Shown piece by piece: positions 26,934 through 35,654 of a stretch of DNA of 64,000 bases; positions within the stretch are counted from its first letter, which is position 1, and every line of letters begins with the position of its first letter. Below the pieces are notes generated by a model. That model did no database searches, was not told where the DNA came from, and worked only from the letters and a program-made list of their open reading frames with translations. This DNA comes from Halomonas eurihalina (GTDB lineage: Bacteria; Pseudomonadota; Gammaproteobacteria; Pseudomonadales; Halomonadaceae), in contig NZ_VTPU01000002.1 of the NCBI RefSeq assembly GCF_008274785.1, forward strand, positions 62,001 to 126,000, given 5' to 3'. A program made the position numbers and the translations under genes.

Positions 26934-29702
26934 ATGGCCGACACCCCCATCGTACTCGTCGACGGTTCTTCCTATCTGTACCGAGCCTTCCACGCCCTGC
27001 CGCCGCTGACCACCTCCGAGGGCCAGCCCACCGGCGCGGTCAAGGGCGTGCTCAACATGCTCAAGCGATTGCTCAAGGACTACCCCGACAGCCCCATGGC
27101 GGTGGTCTTCGACGCGCCCGGCAAGACCTTCCGCGATGACCTCTACGCTGAATACAAGGCGCAGCGGCCGCCGATGCCGGACGACCTGCGCGCCCAGGTC
27201 GAGCCGCTGCACGACTGCGTGCGCGCCCTCGGTCTGCCACTGCTGTGCGTCGAGGGTGTGGAGGCCGACGATGTCATCGGCACCTTGGCCCGTCATGCCA
27301 CCGAGGCTGGGCGTGACGCCGTAATTTCGACCGGTGACAAGGACATGGCGCAACTGGTCAACGGCCATATCACCCTGGTCAACACCATGAAGGACGAGAC
27401 CCTCGATACGGCTGGTGTCGAGGCGAAGTTTGGCCTGCCGCCGAGCCTGATCATCGACTTTCTCGCCTTGATGGGCGACAAGGTCGACAACATTCCCGGT
27501 GTGCCCGGCGTCGGTGAGAAGACCGCCCTGGGGCTGCTGCAGGGCATGGAGGGTGGCCTGGAAACCGTCTATGCCGATCTCGAGAAGGTCAAGACGCTGA
27601 GCTTTCGCGGTGCCAAGACCTTGCCAAAGAAGCTCGAGGAGAATCGCGAGCAGGCCTTTCTCTCCTATGAACTCGCCACCATCAAGACCGACTGCGAGCT
27701 GCCGGTCGGGCTCGACGACCTGAACATCGCCCGACCCGATCGCGAAGCGTTGCTCGCCCTCTATCGTCGGCTGGAGTTCAAGAACTGGCTGTCGGAATTG
27801 CTGGAAGGTGACGACGAGGGGGGCGACGACGTGGCAGGCGGCACCGCCACGCCCGAAGCGAGCGACACGGCGGATGCCGGTGGCGGCAGCGGGGCGCGTC
27901 ACGACGTGGTGATCACCGAGCAGGCGGTGCTGGACGAGTGGCTGGCGCGTCTCGCCGACAGCGAGGCGTTCTGCTTCGATCTGGAGACCACCAGCCTCTC
28001 CTACATGGAGGCCGACATCGTCGGCGTGGGGCTGGCGCTGGAACCAGGGGAGGCGGCCTACATTCCGCTGGCCCACGATTACCTGGACGCCCCCGAACAG
28101 CTCGACCGCCAGGCCGTGCTCGAAGCATTGGCTCCGCTGTGGGCCGATGCCGGCAAGGCCAAGATCGGCCAGAACCTGAAATATGACATCTCGGTGCTGG
28201 CGCGCCATGGCTATGAGGTGGCCGGTCCGCTGCACGACACCATGCTCGAATCCTATGTGCTGGATTCCACGGCCACCCGCCACGACATGGACTCCCTGGC
28301 CTTGAAGTACCTGGGCGAGAAGACGGTGAGCTTCGAGGAAATCGCCGGCAAGGGGGCCAAGCAGCTCACCTTCAACCAGGTCGCCCTGGAGCAGGCCGCG
28401 CCCTACGCTTGCGAGGACGTCGACATCACCCTACGCCTGCACCGCGAACTACGCCCGCGGGTCGAGGGGCAGGGCCGACTGGCCGAGGTGCTCGACAACC
28501 TCGAGCGCCCGTTGGTGCGGGTCCTGTCGCGGATGGAGCGCAATGGCGTGGCGCTGGCCCCGGAACGGCTCCACGAGCAGAGCCGGGAACTGGGCGAGCG
28601 CATCCGCGAACTCGAGCAGCGCGCCCATGAGCTGGCCGGGCGCGAATTCAACCTCGGCTCGCCCAAGCAGCTGGGCGAGATCCTGTTCGAGGAGCAGAAG
28701 ATTCCGGTCATCAAGAAGACACCCAAGGGGGCGCCCTCGACCGCCGAGGCCGTGCTCGAGGAACTGGCGCTGGATTATCCGCTGCCCAAGGTGATCATGG
28801 AGCATCGTGGTTTTTCCAAACTGCGCTCCACCTACACCGACAAGCTGCCCAAGCTGGTCGACCCTGCGACCGGACGCCTGCATACCAGCTACCACCAGGC
28901 GGTCACCGCCACCGGGCGTCTGTCGTCATCCGATCCCAACCTGCAGAACATCCCCATCCGCACCGAACAGGGGCGGCGCATTCGTCAGGCCTTCGTGGCC
29001 CGGCCGGGCTATCGGCTCGTTGCCGCCGACTACTCACAGATCGAGCTGCGCATCATGGCGCACCTGTCGGGCGACAAGGGCTTGCTCGACGCCTTCGCCC
29101 AGGGCCGCGACATCCACGCCGCCACCGCCGCCGAGGTCTTCGGCGTGGCGCTGGACAAGGTCTCCGGCGAACAGCGGCGCAGCGCCAAGGCGATCAACTT
29201 CGGGCTGATCTATGGCATGAGCGCCTGGGGGCTGGGGCGCCAGCTCCACATCGAGCGCAACCAGGCCCAGATCTACATCGACCGCTACTTCGACCGTTAT
29301 CCCGGCGTGGCCCGCTACATGGAGCGCATCCGCTCCCAGGCGGCGGAGGACGGCTACGTCGAGACCGTCTTCGGCCGACGGCTGCATCTGCCGGAGATCC
29401 ACTCCCAGAACCGCAATCGTCGCCAGGGCGCCGAGCGCACCGCCATCAACGCCCCGATGCAGGGCACGGCGGCGGATATCATCAAGCGCGCCATGATCGA
29501 CGTCGACGGCTGGCTGGCCGAAGGCGACATCGACGCCATGATGGTCATGCAGGTCCACGACGAACTGGTCTTCGAGGTCGCGGAAGGCGAGGTCGACGCC
29601 TTCATGGACCAGGTCAAGGCTCGCATGGAGAACGCCGCCGAACTCGACGTGGCACTGACCGTCGAGGCGGAAAGCGGTGCCAACTGGGACGAGGCGCACT
29701 GA
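26934..29702 (+). CDS. polA: DNA polymerase I
   Basis: The 922-residue enzyme has all three parts: a 5' nuclease (residues 1 to about 295, with VLVDGSSYLYRAFHALPP and GDKVDNIPGVPGVGEKTA), an intact 3'-5' exonuclease (FCFDLETTSLSYME carries the Asp and Glu ligands, and YACEDVDITLRLH closes the site), and the polymerase (motif A DYSQIELRIMAHLSGD, motif B RRSAKAINFGLIYGMSAWGL, motif C MQVHDELVFEV). It fills gaps and removes primers. Both nuclease sites look active. It is convergent with the ABM-protein gene. Confidence 0.98.
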   Translation: MADTPIVLVDGSSYLYRAFHALPPLTTSEGQPTGAVKGVLNMLKRLLKDYPDSPMAVVFDAPGKTFRDDLYAEYKAQRPPMPDDLRAQVEPLHDCVRALGLPLLCVEGVEADDVIGTLARHATEAGRDAVISTGDKDMAQLVNGHITLVNTMKDETLDTAGVEAKFGLPPSLIIDFLALMGDKVDNIPGVPGVGEKTALGLLQGMEGGLETVYADLEKVKTLSFRGAKTLPKKLEENREQAFLSYELATIKTDCELPVGLDDLNIARPDREALLALYRRLEFKNWLSELLEGDDEGGDDVAGGTATPEASDTADAGGGSGARHDVVITEQAVLDEWLARLADSEAFCFDLETTSLSYMEADIVGVGLALEPGEAAYIPLAHDYLDAPEQLDRQAVLEALAPLWADAGKAKIGQNLKYDISVLARHGYEVAGPLHDTMLESYVLDSTATRHDMDSLALKYLGEKTVSFEEIAGKGAKQLTFNQVALEQAAPYACEDVDITLRLHRELRPRVEGQGRLAEVLDNLERPLVRVLSRMERNGVALAPERLHEQSRELGERIRELEQRAHELAGREFNLGSPKQLGEILFEEQKIPVIKKTPKGAPSTAEAVLEELALDYPLPKVIMEHRGFSKLRSTYTDKLPKLVDPATGRLHTSYHQAVTATGRLSSSDPNLQNIPIRTEQGRRIRQAFVARPGYRLVAADYSQIELRIMAHLSGDKGLLDAFAQGRDIHAATAAEVFGVALDKVSGEQRRSAKAINFGLIYGMSAWGLGRQLHIERNQAQIYIDRYFDRYPGVARYMERIRSQAAEDGYVETVFGRRLHLPEIHSQNRNRRQGAERTAINAPMQGTAADIIKRAMIDVDGWLAEGDIDAMMVMQVHDELVFEVAEGEVDAFMDQVKARMENAAELDVALTVEAESGANWDEAH

Positions 29703-29714
29703 GTCGCCGGAGCT

Positions 29715-30059
29715 TCAGCCATGGACCTCGCGGCTGTCCGCGGGGGTCTGTTCGCGGTCGTCCATGCCGTAGTCGCGCTCGACCCGGGCGATGCGTAGCC
29801 GATAGTCGGCGAATACCGAACGGCGTCCCGCCTGCTGGGCCGCCCGGTGGGCTTCCAGGCGTCGCCATTCGATGACCGCTTGTTCGTCGCGCCAGAAGGA
29901 CAGCGACAGTAACCGGTCGGCGTCGGCGAGACTCTGGAAGCGTTCGATGGAGATGAACCCATCCACGCCCTCGAGCAGCGGCTTGAGCTCGGCGGCGATG
30001 TCCAGATAACGCTGGCGCTGGTCGGGATGCGGTTGAGCTTCGAAGATGACGGCGAGCAT
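29715..30059 (-). CDS. Antibiotic biosynthesis monooxygenase (ABM) domain protein
   Basis: The 114-residue protein is a single dimeric alpha-beta barrel (ABM) unit: MLAVIFEAQPHPDQRQRYLDIA, then GFISIERFQSLADADRLLSLSFWRDEQAVIEWR. Members range from heme-degrading enzymes to quinol monooxygenases; the pattern here is of the plain quinol-type group, and no heme ligand can be named. It is divergent from an ArsR-type regulator gene 117 bases away, which is the likely controller. Confidence 0.8.
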   Translation of the reverse strand: MLAVIFEAQPHPDQRQRYLDIAAELKPLLEGVDGFISIERFQSLADADRLLSLSFWRDEQAVIEWRRLEAHRAAQQAGRRSVFADYRLRIARVERDYGMDDREQTPADSREVHG

Positions 30060-30176
30060 GTCGGTTTCTCCTGTGACGATGTGATACGGGGAATGTGGCC
30101 ATGTTGTGCTGGCATGCGGTCACAGTGAGCCAGTATCGGCGCCTGTCACGGGGAATGATTCGATCGGGGGCGAAAT

Positions 30177-30887
30177 ATGGAGACCACGCTGGACGTTGCG
30201 GATATCGCACTTTCTCGGGTGGCGACGGCGATCGCTGAGCCGGCCAGGGCCCGCATGCTGTGTGCCTTGATGGATGGACGTGCGCGGACCAGCACCGAAC
30301 TGGCAGCGATCGCCGGGGTCGGCCCTCCGACGGCCAGCGCCCACTTGGCGCGTCTCACCGAGATGGCCTTGCTGCGGCGGTACCCCCAGGGGCGCCATCG
30401 TTACTATGCGTTGGAGGATCCTCGCGTCGCCGAGTCGCTGGAAGGGCTGATGGTCATCGGGCGAGGGGATACGCCGAGCTTCGTACCCAACACGCCGCAG
30501 CGCCTGCGCTTCGCCCGGACATGCTATGACCACATGGCCGGTGAGTTGGCGGTGGCGCTCCACGATGCCTGTGTCGGAGCCGGATGGCTGATGCCTGCCG
30601 TCGATGCGCAGAGCGACTATCGCCTGTCCGAAGAGGGGGAACGAGCCTTTCTGGACATGGGCGTGGATGTTCGGGCGGTACGCGCCAGTCGCCGTCGTTT
30701 TGCCCGTCCCTGCATGGACTGGAGCTCGCGCCGCCCGCACCTGGCGGGGGCCCTGGGAGCGGCCTTGCTGGACCATGCCATCGGCCAGGAATGGGTGAGT
30801 CAGGATCTCGATGGTCGGGCCCTTCGCCTGACATCAAGAGGACGGCGAGCCCTGGAGAACCGTTTCAAGATCGAAATACCCGATTGA
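30177..30887 (+). CDS. ArsR-family transcriptional regulator
   Basis: The 236-residue protein has an ArsR winged helix-turn-helix (residues about 10-80: AIAEPARARMLCALMDGRARTSTELAAIAGVGPPTASAHL). A C-terminal domain of about 140 residues follows, with a repeat of winged-helix-like character (ALLDHAIGQEWVSQDLDGRALRLTSRGR). Standard ArsR repressors are about 110 residues, so this is the long form often seen beside monooxygenase-like genes. No cysteine pair for metal sensing occurs in the DNA-binding domain. The conserved RPCMDWSSRRPHLAGALGA in the second half may be a ligand or redox site. Confidence 0.85.
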   Translation: METTLDVADIALSRVATAIAEPARARMLCALMDGRARTSTELAAIAGVGPPTASAHLARLTEMALLRRYPQGRHRYYALEDPRVAESLEGLMVIGRGDTPSFVPNTPQRLRFARTCYDHMAGELAVALHDACVGAGWLMPAVDAQSDYRLSEEGERAFLDMGVDVRAVRASRRRFARPCMDWSSRRPHLAGALGAALLDHAIGQEWVSQDLDGRALRLTSRGRRALENRFKIEIPD

Positions 30888-30965
30888 GGTCAGGGTGCTA
30901 TGGTGTCAGAGGTGTCTTGGAAGACTGCCGTTCTGCGGTGCCACAGAAACAGCAAGGAGATGAAC

Positions 30966-31478
30966 ATGGCAACAATGGCAAGGACCTGGATGGCCGGTGC
31001 GGGGATGACGTTGCTGGCGGGTTGCGCGAGCCAGGCTACGCCGGATACGGCAGCGCAGTTGTTCGACTGTGGCGCTTTGAATCAGGCGGTGGAGAGTGCC
31101 GAGGGTGGTTTCGACGATATCAAGGGCCGGCTGGACGACACTCGCTTGACGCGCACCTGGGAGACCGACGTGCAGGCCTTCCATGACGCCTGCCTGATCA
31201 CCTCGGCCCGACGCCCCGATCACTATGCCTGTTTTGGCCGGTTGAAGCTCGACAGCCCGCAGGCGGCCCTGATCCAGGGGGGCGAGGGACTGGCTCGCTG
31301 CCTGGGGAAGGACTGGACATCACGGCAACCCTCGGCGGAACGGATCGAGTTCGTACGGAATGCTGCCGGACCGGTTGTGGTGCTGGAGACCTTTCTCAAT
31401 GACCGCGGTCGCCGTATGGGAACACTGAGCGTGTTCCAAAAGGCCCGGGATGCCGCCCCCATGCCCGGCGATGGCTGA
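30966..31478 (+). CDS. Hypothetical lipoprotein
   Basis: The 170-residue precursor has a lipoprotein signal ending in the lipobox LLAGC (Cys at about residue 18). The mature part has four cysteines in all (FDCGALN, DACLIT, YACFGRL, ARCLG) and no family I know. AAGGAG sits at a proper distance from ATG 30966; an ATG six bases upstream is too close to it. It stands alone between the ArsR gene and a terminator. Function unknown. Confidence 0.65.
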   Translation: MATMARTWMAGAGMTLLAGCASQATPDTAAQLFDCGALNQAVESAEGGFDDIKGRLDDTRLTRTWETDVQAFHDACLITSARRPDHYACFGRLKLDSPQAALIQGGEGLARCLGKDWTSRQPSAERIEFVRNAAGPVVVLETFLNDRGRRMGTLSVFQKARDAAPMPGDG

Positions 31479-31502
31479 ATGATCGGTTCGGTCCCAGCGT
31501 GA

Positions 31503-31531
31503 AACGGCCCGCGACATTGTCGCGGGCCGTT
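31503..31531. terminator. Bidirectional terminator between the lipoprotein gene and the iron-binding protein gene
   Basis: AACGGCCCGCGAC and GTCGCGGGCCGTT make a perfect 13-bp stem with a 3-base loop between two convergent genes. Confidence 0.8.
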
Positions 31532-31554
31532 GCTTTCCGGCGGGGGCGCGGGGC

Positions 31555-32583
31555 TTACCTCCAGCCGACGCGGTCGAAGATCTTGATCGCTTCGGGGTTG
31601 TTCTCGCCCAGCTCGCTGACGTTGAGCGAGTCCTTCTTGAAGTCGCCCCAGGATGCCAGGACATCGTCGATCTCCACGCCGTCGACCACGGGGAACTCGT
31701 GGTTGCCGGAGGCGAACAGTGCCTGGGCCTCGTCGGAGGAGAGGAATTCCAGGAAGCGCACGGCGTTTTCCGGGTGCGGCGCGCCTTCGACCATGCCGGC
31801 ACCGCCGACGTTGACGTGAGCGCCACGGCCGTCCTGGTTGGGGAACAGGATCTCGACCTTCTCGGCGGCCTCGCGCTGCGCGTCGTCGTCGGACTTCAGC
31901 ATGCGCACGTAGTAGTAGTGATTGCCCACGGCCAAGTCGCACTCACCGCTGGCCACGCCGCGAATCTGGTCGCGGTCACCGCCTTCGGGGTCGCGGGCCA
32001 TGTTGTCAACCACGCCCTGGGCCCAGGCTTCGGCCTGTTCCACGCCGTCGTGGGCGATGAGCGAGGCGAGCAGAGACTGATTGTAGATGTTGTTGGAAGA
32101 GCGGATGCAGACCTCGCCCTCGAAGCGCGGGTCGGCCAGGTCTTCGTAGGTGGCGATCTCGTCGGCGTCGACTTCATCGGGGTTGTAGAAGATGGCGCGG
32201 ATGCGCTGGCTGAAACCGAACCACTTTCCTTCGGGGTGGCGCATGGCGTCGGGCAGGCGCTCGGCCAGTGTTTCGGACTCGACACTGGCGAAAATGCCTT
32301 CCTGCTCGGCGCGCCAGAGGCGACCGGCGTCGACGGTCATCATCACGTCGGCGGGGCTGGCTTCGCCTTCACGCTGGATGCGCTGGATGAGCTGGTCGGA
32401 ATCGCCCTCGAGAACGTTGACCTCGATGCCGGTTTCTTCGGTGAAGGCATCGTAGAGCGCTTGGTCGGAGTCGTAGTGCCGGGCCGAGTAGATGTTGAGC
32501 TCATCGGCGGCAGCGCTGGTGGCGAAGGCCGTGCCGGCCAGCAGGGCGGCAAGCGGCATGACGAGTCGCTGGTAATGGGGCAT
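31555..32583 (-). CDS. Iron(III) ABC transporter, periplasmic binding protein (FbpA/FutA type)
   Basis: The 342-residue precursor has a signal peptide ending at TSAAA-DE (about residue 25), then LNIYSARHYDSDQALYDAF, the normal start of FbpA/FutA-type ferric binding proteins. Tyrosine ligands probably include that of YSARHY and those in VGNHYYYVRML (family-wide Tyr pair). The lower-lobe segments FGFSQRIRAIFYNPDEV and NVGGAGMVEGAPHPENAVRFLEFL agree. I set the start at ATG 32583 before the signal peptide; the longer frame runs into the promoter. The ATPase gene is divergent, 211 bases away. Confidence 0.92.
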   Translation of the reverse strand: MPHYQRLVMPLAALLAGTAFATSAAADELNIYSARHYDSDQALYDAFTEETGIEVNVLEGDSDQLIQRIQREGEASPADVMMTVDAGRLWRAEQEGIFASVESETLAERLPDAMRHPEGKWFGFSQRIRAIFYNPDEVDADEIATYEDLADPRFEGEVCIRSSNNIYNQSLLASLIAHDGVEQAEAWAQGVVDNMARDPEGGDRDQIRGVASGECDLAVGNHYYYVRMLKSDDDAQREAAEKVEILFPNQDGRGAHVNVGGAGMVEGAPHPENAVRFLEFLSSDEAQALFASGNHEFPVVDGVEIDDVLASWGDFKKDSLNVSELGENNPEAIKIFDRVGWR

Positions 32584-32623
32584 GGAAGACCTCTCAGGGT
32601 GTTGGAAATGATTTGTTGATGTT

Positions 32624-32636
32624 AATGCGTTGCATT
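32624..32636. promoter_or_regulatory. Possible metal-regulator operator upstream of the iron transport genes
   Basis: The 13-bp palindrome AATGCGTTGCATT lies 41 bases upstream of the binding-protein start, in an AT-rich stretch. It is flanked by GGAAATG and CATTTCC in inverted orientation. It resembles half of a Fur box only loosely, so Fur control is a guess based on function. Confidence 0.3.
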
Positions 32637-32794
32637 TCCTGTCAAGCATTGAAGCGCCTGCCGACGAGGGCGTCAACCTCGGGATGTGCCAAACGTTGAC
32701 GCAGGCGTTGAGATGACTCGCTGGAAGCACCGTTGAAAATCGCAACCTGTCGAAGACGCTTTCGCGTTACCATGGCGTTCGAGCTTCCCGGACG

Positions 32795-33928
32795 ATGATT
32801 GCCATGCAACACGCCCCCCTCCAGACTGCCGTTGCGCCTCCAGAGTCGGAGGTGTCTACTGTCCTGACCATGCAGGACATCCACCATGCGTATGGCCATC
32901 ACACGGCGGTGGCGGGCATCGACCTGACGGTGCGCGAGGGCGAGGTGGTCTGCCTGCTGGGCCCTTCGGGATGTGGCAAGACCACGCTGTTGCGCATCGT
33001 CGCCGGTCTCGAGGTCTTGCAGCGAGGGCACGTCGCCGTCAATGGTTGGGCCCTGGGGCGGCCGCATGTGCCGCCGGAGCGCCGCAATGTCGGCCTGGCC
33101 TTCCAGGAGTCGGCATTGTTCCCGCATCTCAACGTGCTCGAGAACGTTACCTTCGGACTGGAAACACTGCCTGCGCGGCGACGCCGTGAGCGCGCCATGG
33201 AGCTGCTCGCCCTGCTGGGCATGGAGCGCCATGCCGGCAGCTATCCGCATACCCTATCGGGCGGGCAGCAGCAACGGGTCGCCCTGGCACGAGCCCTGGC
33301 GCCGGCGCCAGGTCTGATGCTGCTCGACGAGCCCTTCTCGAGTCTCGACGCGCGGCTCCGCGACCGTATTCGCGACGATACCCTGCACGTCCTCAAGAAG
33401 CTGGGGGCGGGCGCCCTGCTGGTGACCCACGATCCCGAGGAGGCGATGTTCATGGCCGACCGCATCGCCCTGATGCGTGACGGCCATATCGTACAGATGG
33501 GCACGCCCAGGGAGCTCTACTGCGAGCCGGCCGACCCCTTCGTGGTGAACTTCTTCGACACCGTCAACGAGCTGTTCGGCGAGGTGCGGGGCGGGCGCGT
33601 GGCTACGCCGGTGGGCGACGTGGCAGCGCCTGAACTGGCGGAAGGCGAGCAAGCACGGGTGATGATCCGCCCCGAGGCGTTGCGGGTCGAGGCGCTGACG
33701 ACACCGCCGGCGCCGACCCACAGCCATGTGGTCATGGCCAAGCTGCTGGGGCGAACCAGCCTGCTGCACATCTGCGCCCATGGCGTCGACGGCCACGAGG
33801 CGCACCTGCATGCTCGAGTGCCGGGCGTGTTCCTGCCCGAAGAAGGGCAGCCGGTGTCGATTCGCCTGGACCCCTCACAGGTGTTCGTCTTTGCCGCCGG
33901 GGCGAGCCCGGCGCATGGCGAGGCTTAG
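32795..33928 (+). CDS. Iron(III) ABC transporter, ATP-binding protein (FbpC type)
   Basis: The 377-residue ATPase has Walker A LGPSGCGKTTLLRI (about residues 56-69), signature LSGGQQQRVALARAL, Walker B LMLLDEPFSSLDARLRD and the H-loop VTHDPEEAMFMADRIALM. The C-terminal 120 residues form an OB-like regulatory (TOBE) domain. The D-loop and iron-type EPFSSLD wording agree with FbpC. The last 54 bases overlap the 3' end of the permease gene on the other strand. The start could be ATG 32795 or 32804; neither has a strong ribosome binding site. Confidence 0.92.
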   Translation: MIAMQHAPLQTAVAPPESEVSTVLTMQDIHHAYGHHTAVAGIDLTVREGEVVCLLGPSGCGKTTLLRIVAGLEVLQRGHVAVNGWALGRPHVPPERRNVGLAFQESALFPHLNVLENVTFGLETLPARRRRERAMELLALLGMERHAGSYPHTLSGGQQQRVALARALAPAPGLMLLDEPFSSLDARLRDRIRDDTLHVLKKLGAGALLVTHDPEEAMFMADRIALMRDGHIVQMGTPRELYCEPADPFVVNFFDTVNELFGEVRGGRVATPVGDVAAPELAEGEQARVMIRPEALRVEALTTPPAPTHSHVVMAKLLGRTSLLHICAHGVDGHEAHLHARVPGVFLPEEGQPVSIRLDPSQVFVFAAGASPAHGEA

Positions 33929-35569
33929 CAGCACCACGGGGATGACGCCCACCGCAACGATGGCCAGCGAGGCGGTGGAGGCCTCGGCGAGGCGCTCGTC
34001 GGCGGCCAGGTTGTGAGCGCGTACGGCCAGGGTGTCGAAGTTGAACGGGCGCAGGATGATGGTGGCCGGCAGTTCCTTCATGACATCGACGAAGACCAGG
34101 ATGGCGGCCGCCAGCAGGCTGCTGCGCATGATCGGCGTATGAACCCGACGCAGGGTGCCGCTGGCGGTCTGGCCCAGGGTGCGGGCCGCCGCGTCCATGT
34201 TGGGCGTAACCTTGCCGAGACTGGCCTCCAGGGCATTGAACGACACCGCCAGGAAGCGCACCACATAGGCGTAGATTAGGATGAAGGCTGAGCCGCTGAA
34301 GATCAGCCCGGCGATGACGCCATAATGCGCGCGCAGCCAGCCATTGATCTGGTCGTCCAGCCAGGCGAAGGGAATCAGGATGCCCACCGCGACCACCGAG
34401 CCGGGCACGGCGTAACCCAGGGCGGCGATGCGGGTGGCGGTGCGCGTCGTCGGCCCCGGATGCAGCCGGGCGCCGTAGCTCAACACCAGGGCCAGGGCCA
34501 CGGCGACCAGCGCGGCCAACGCTGCCAGCACCAGGCTGTTACCGGCGAACTCGAGAAACCGGGCGCCGAACAGCGAATCCCCGCCCTTGATCGACAGATA
34601 GCCCAGCAGGCCACCGGGAATGAGAAAGCCCACCAGCACCGGTATCAGGCAGGCCAGGCAGGCCGCCGTTGCCCGCCAGCCGGTAAGCTGGAACTCCGGC
34701 AGGCGCTGATAGCGGCCCGTGGTGTGGAAATAGCGGCGCTTGCCCCGCGAGGCGCGTTCCAGCAGCACCATGACTATCACGAAGGCCAGCAGGCAGGCCG
34801 CCAACTGGGCCGCGGCGACCTGCTCGCCCATGCCGAACCAGGTGCGATAGATGCCGGTGGTGAAGGTGTCGACACCGAAGTATTGCACCGCGCCGAATTC
34901 GTTGAGGGTCTCCATCAACGCCAGCGACACGCCGCCGACGATGGCTGGACGAGCCAGAGGGATCGCGATGCTGCTGAACAGTCGCCAGGGGCCGCGTCCC
35001 AGGGTCCGCCCCACATCCAGCACGCATACCGACTGCTCGAGAAAGGCCGCTCGGGTCAGCATGTAGACATAGGGGTAGAGCACCAGGGTGATCAGGGTCG
35101 CCGCTCCGCCCAGGGAACGGATGTTGGGGAAGACGTAGTCGTCCCGCCCCCAGTCGAAGGCCGCTCTCAGCCAGCTCTGCAGCGGGCCGGCATATTGCAG
35201 GAAGTCGGTATAGGCGTAGGCGATCACATAGGTCGGCACCGCCAGCGGCAGCAACAGGGCCCACTCGAACAGGCGGCGCCCGGGGAAGCGGCACATCACC
35301 ACCAACCAGGCTGTGCCGGTGCCGATGATGAAGGTCCCAAGGCCCACCGTGATCACCAGGAACAGCGTGTTGGCCAGATAACGCCCCAGCACGGTGCTGG
35401 CCAGGTGGTGCCAGATGCCGTCGGTGGACATGACGATATGCGCGAGCACCACCAGCACCGGAAGCGCCACGATGGCGGCGATTCCCAGGGTCAGCAGGTT
35501 CCAGGCATCGAAGCGCAGACCGGGGCGTGCGGCCCGTGCAATGCGTGAAAGGCGGTGGGTGCGGGACAA
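33875..35569 (-). CDS. Iron(III) ABC transporter permease (FbpB type, fused two-unit)
   Basis: The 564-residue membrane protein has about twelve hydrophobic helices in two similar halves, as in FbpB/AfuB iron permeases. The coupling motifs are the EAA-like segments VGRTLGRGPWRLFSSIAIPLARPAIVGG in the first half and DAAARTLGQTASGTLRRVHTPIMRSS in the second. A full permease is thus encoded by one gene. It reads toward the ATPase gene and overlaps it by 54 bases, an unusual layout for subunits of one transporter. Confidence 0.92.
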   Translation of the reverse strand: MSRTHRLSRIARAARPGLRFDAWNLLTLGIAAIVALPVLVVLAHIVMSTDGIWHHLASTVLGRYLANTLFLVITVGLGTFIIGTGTAWLVVMCRFPGRRLFEWALLLPLAVPTYVIAYAYTDFLQYAGPLQSWLRAAFDWGRDDYVFPNIRSLGGAATLITLVLYPYVYMLTRAAFLEQSVCVLDVGRTLGRGPWRLFSSIAIPLARPAIVGGVSLALMETLNEFGAVQYFGVDTFTTGIYRTWFGMGEQVAAAQLAACLLAFVIVMVLLERASRGKRRYFHTTGRYQRLPEFQLTGWRATAACLACLIPVLVGFLIPGGLLGYLSIKGGDSLFGARFLEFAGNSLVLAALAALVAVALALVLSYGARLHPGPTTRTATRIAALGYAVPGSVVAVGILIPFAWLDDQINGWLRAHYGVIAGLIFSGSAFILIYAYVVRFLAVSFNALEASLGKVTPNMDAAARTLGQTASGTLRRVHTPIMRSSLLAAAILVFVDVMKELPATIILRPFNFDTLAVRAHNLAADERLAEASTASLAIVAVGVIPVVLLSLAMRRARPGGKDEHL

Positions 35570-35654
35570 GGCGAGCGGTCTCCCTGATGGGCGAAGCGGG
35601 AGCCGCTAGCATAGCAGCCCTCGCCGCCCGCCGGCATGACGGGCGGCGAGTTCG

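Noticed and set aside
34325..35548. 407-codon plus-strand frame opposite the iron permease gene
   Set aside because: It is rich in Gln, His, Ala and Gly, lacks a start signal and mirrors a strong membrane protein gene; it is a GC-rich shadow frame.
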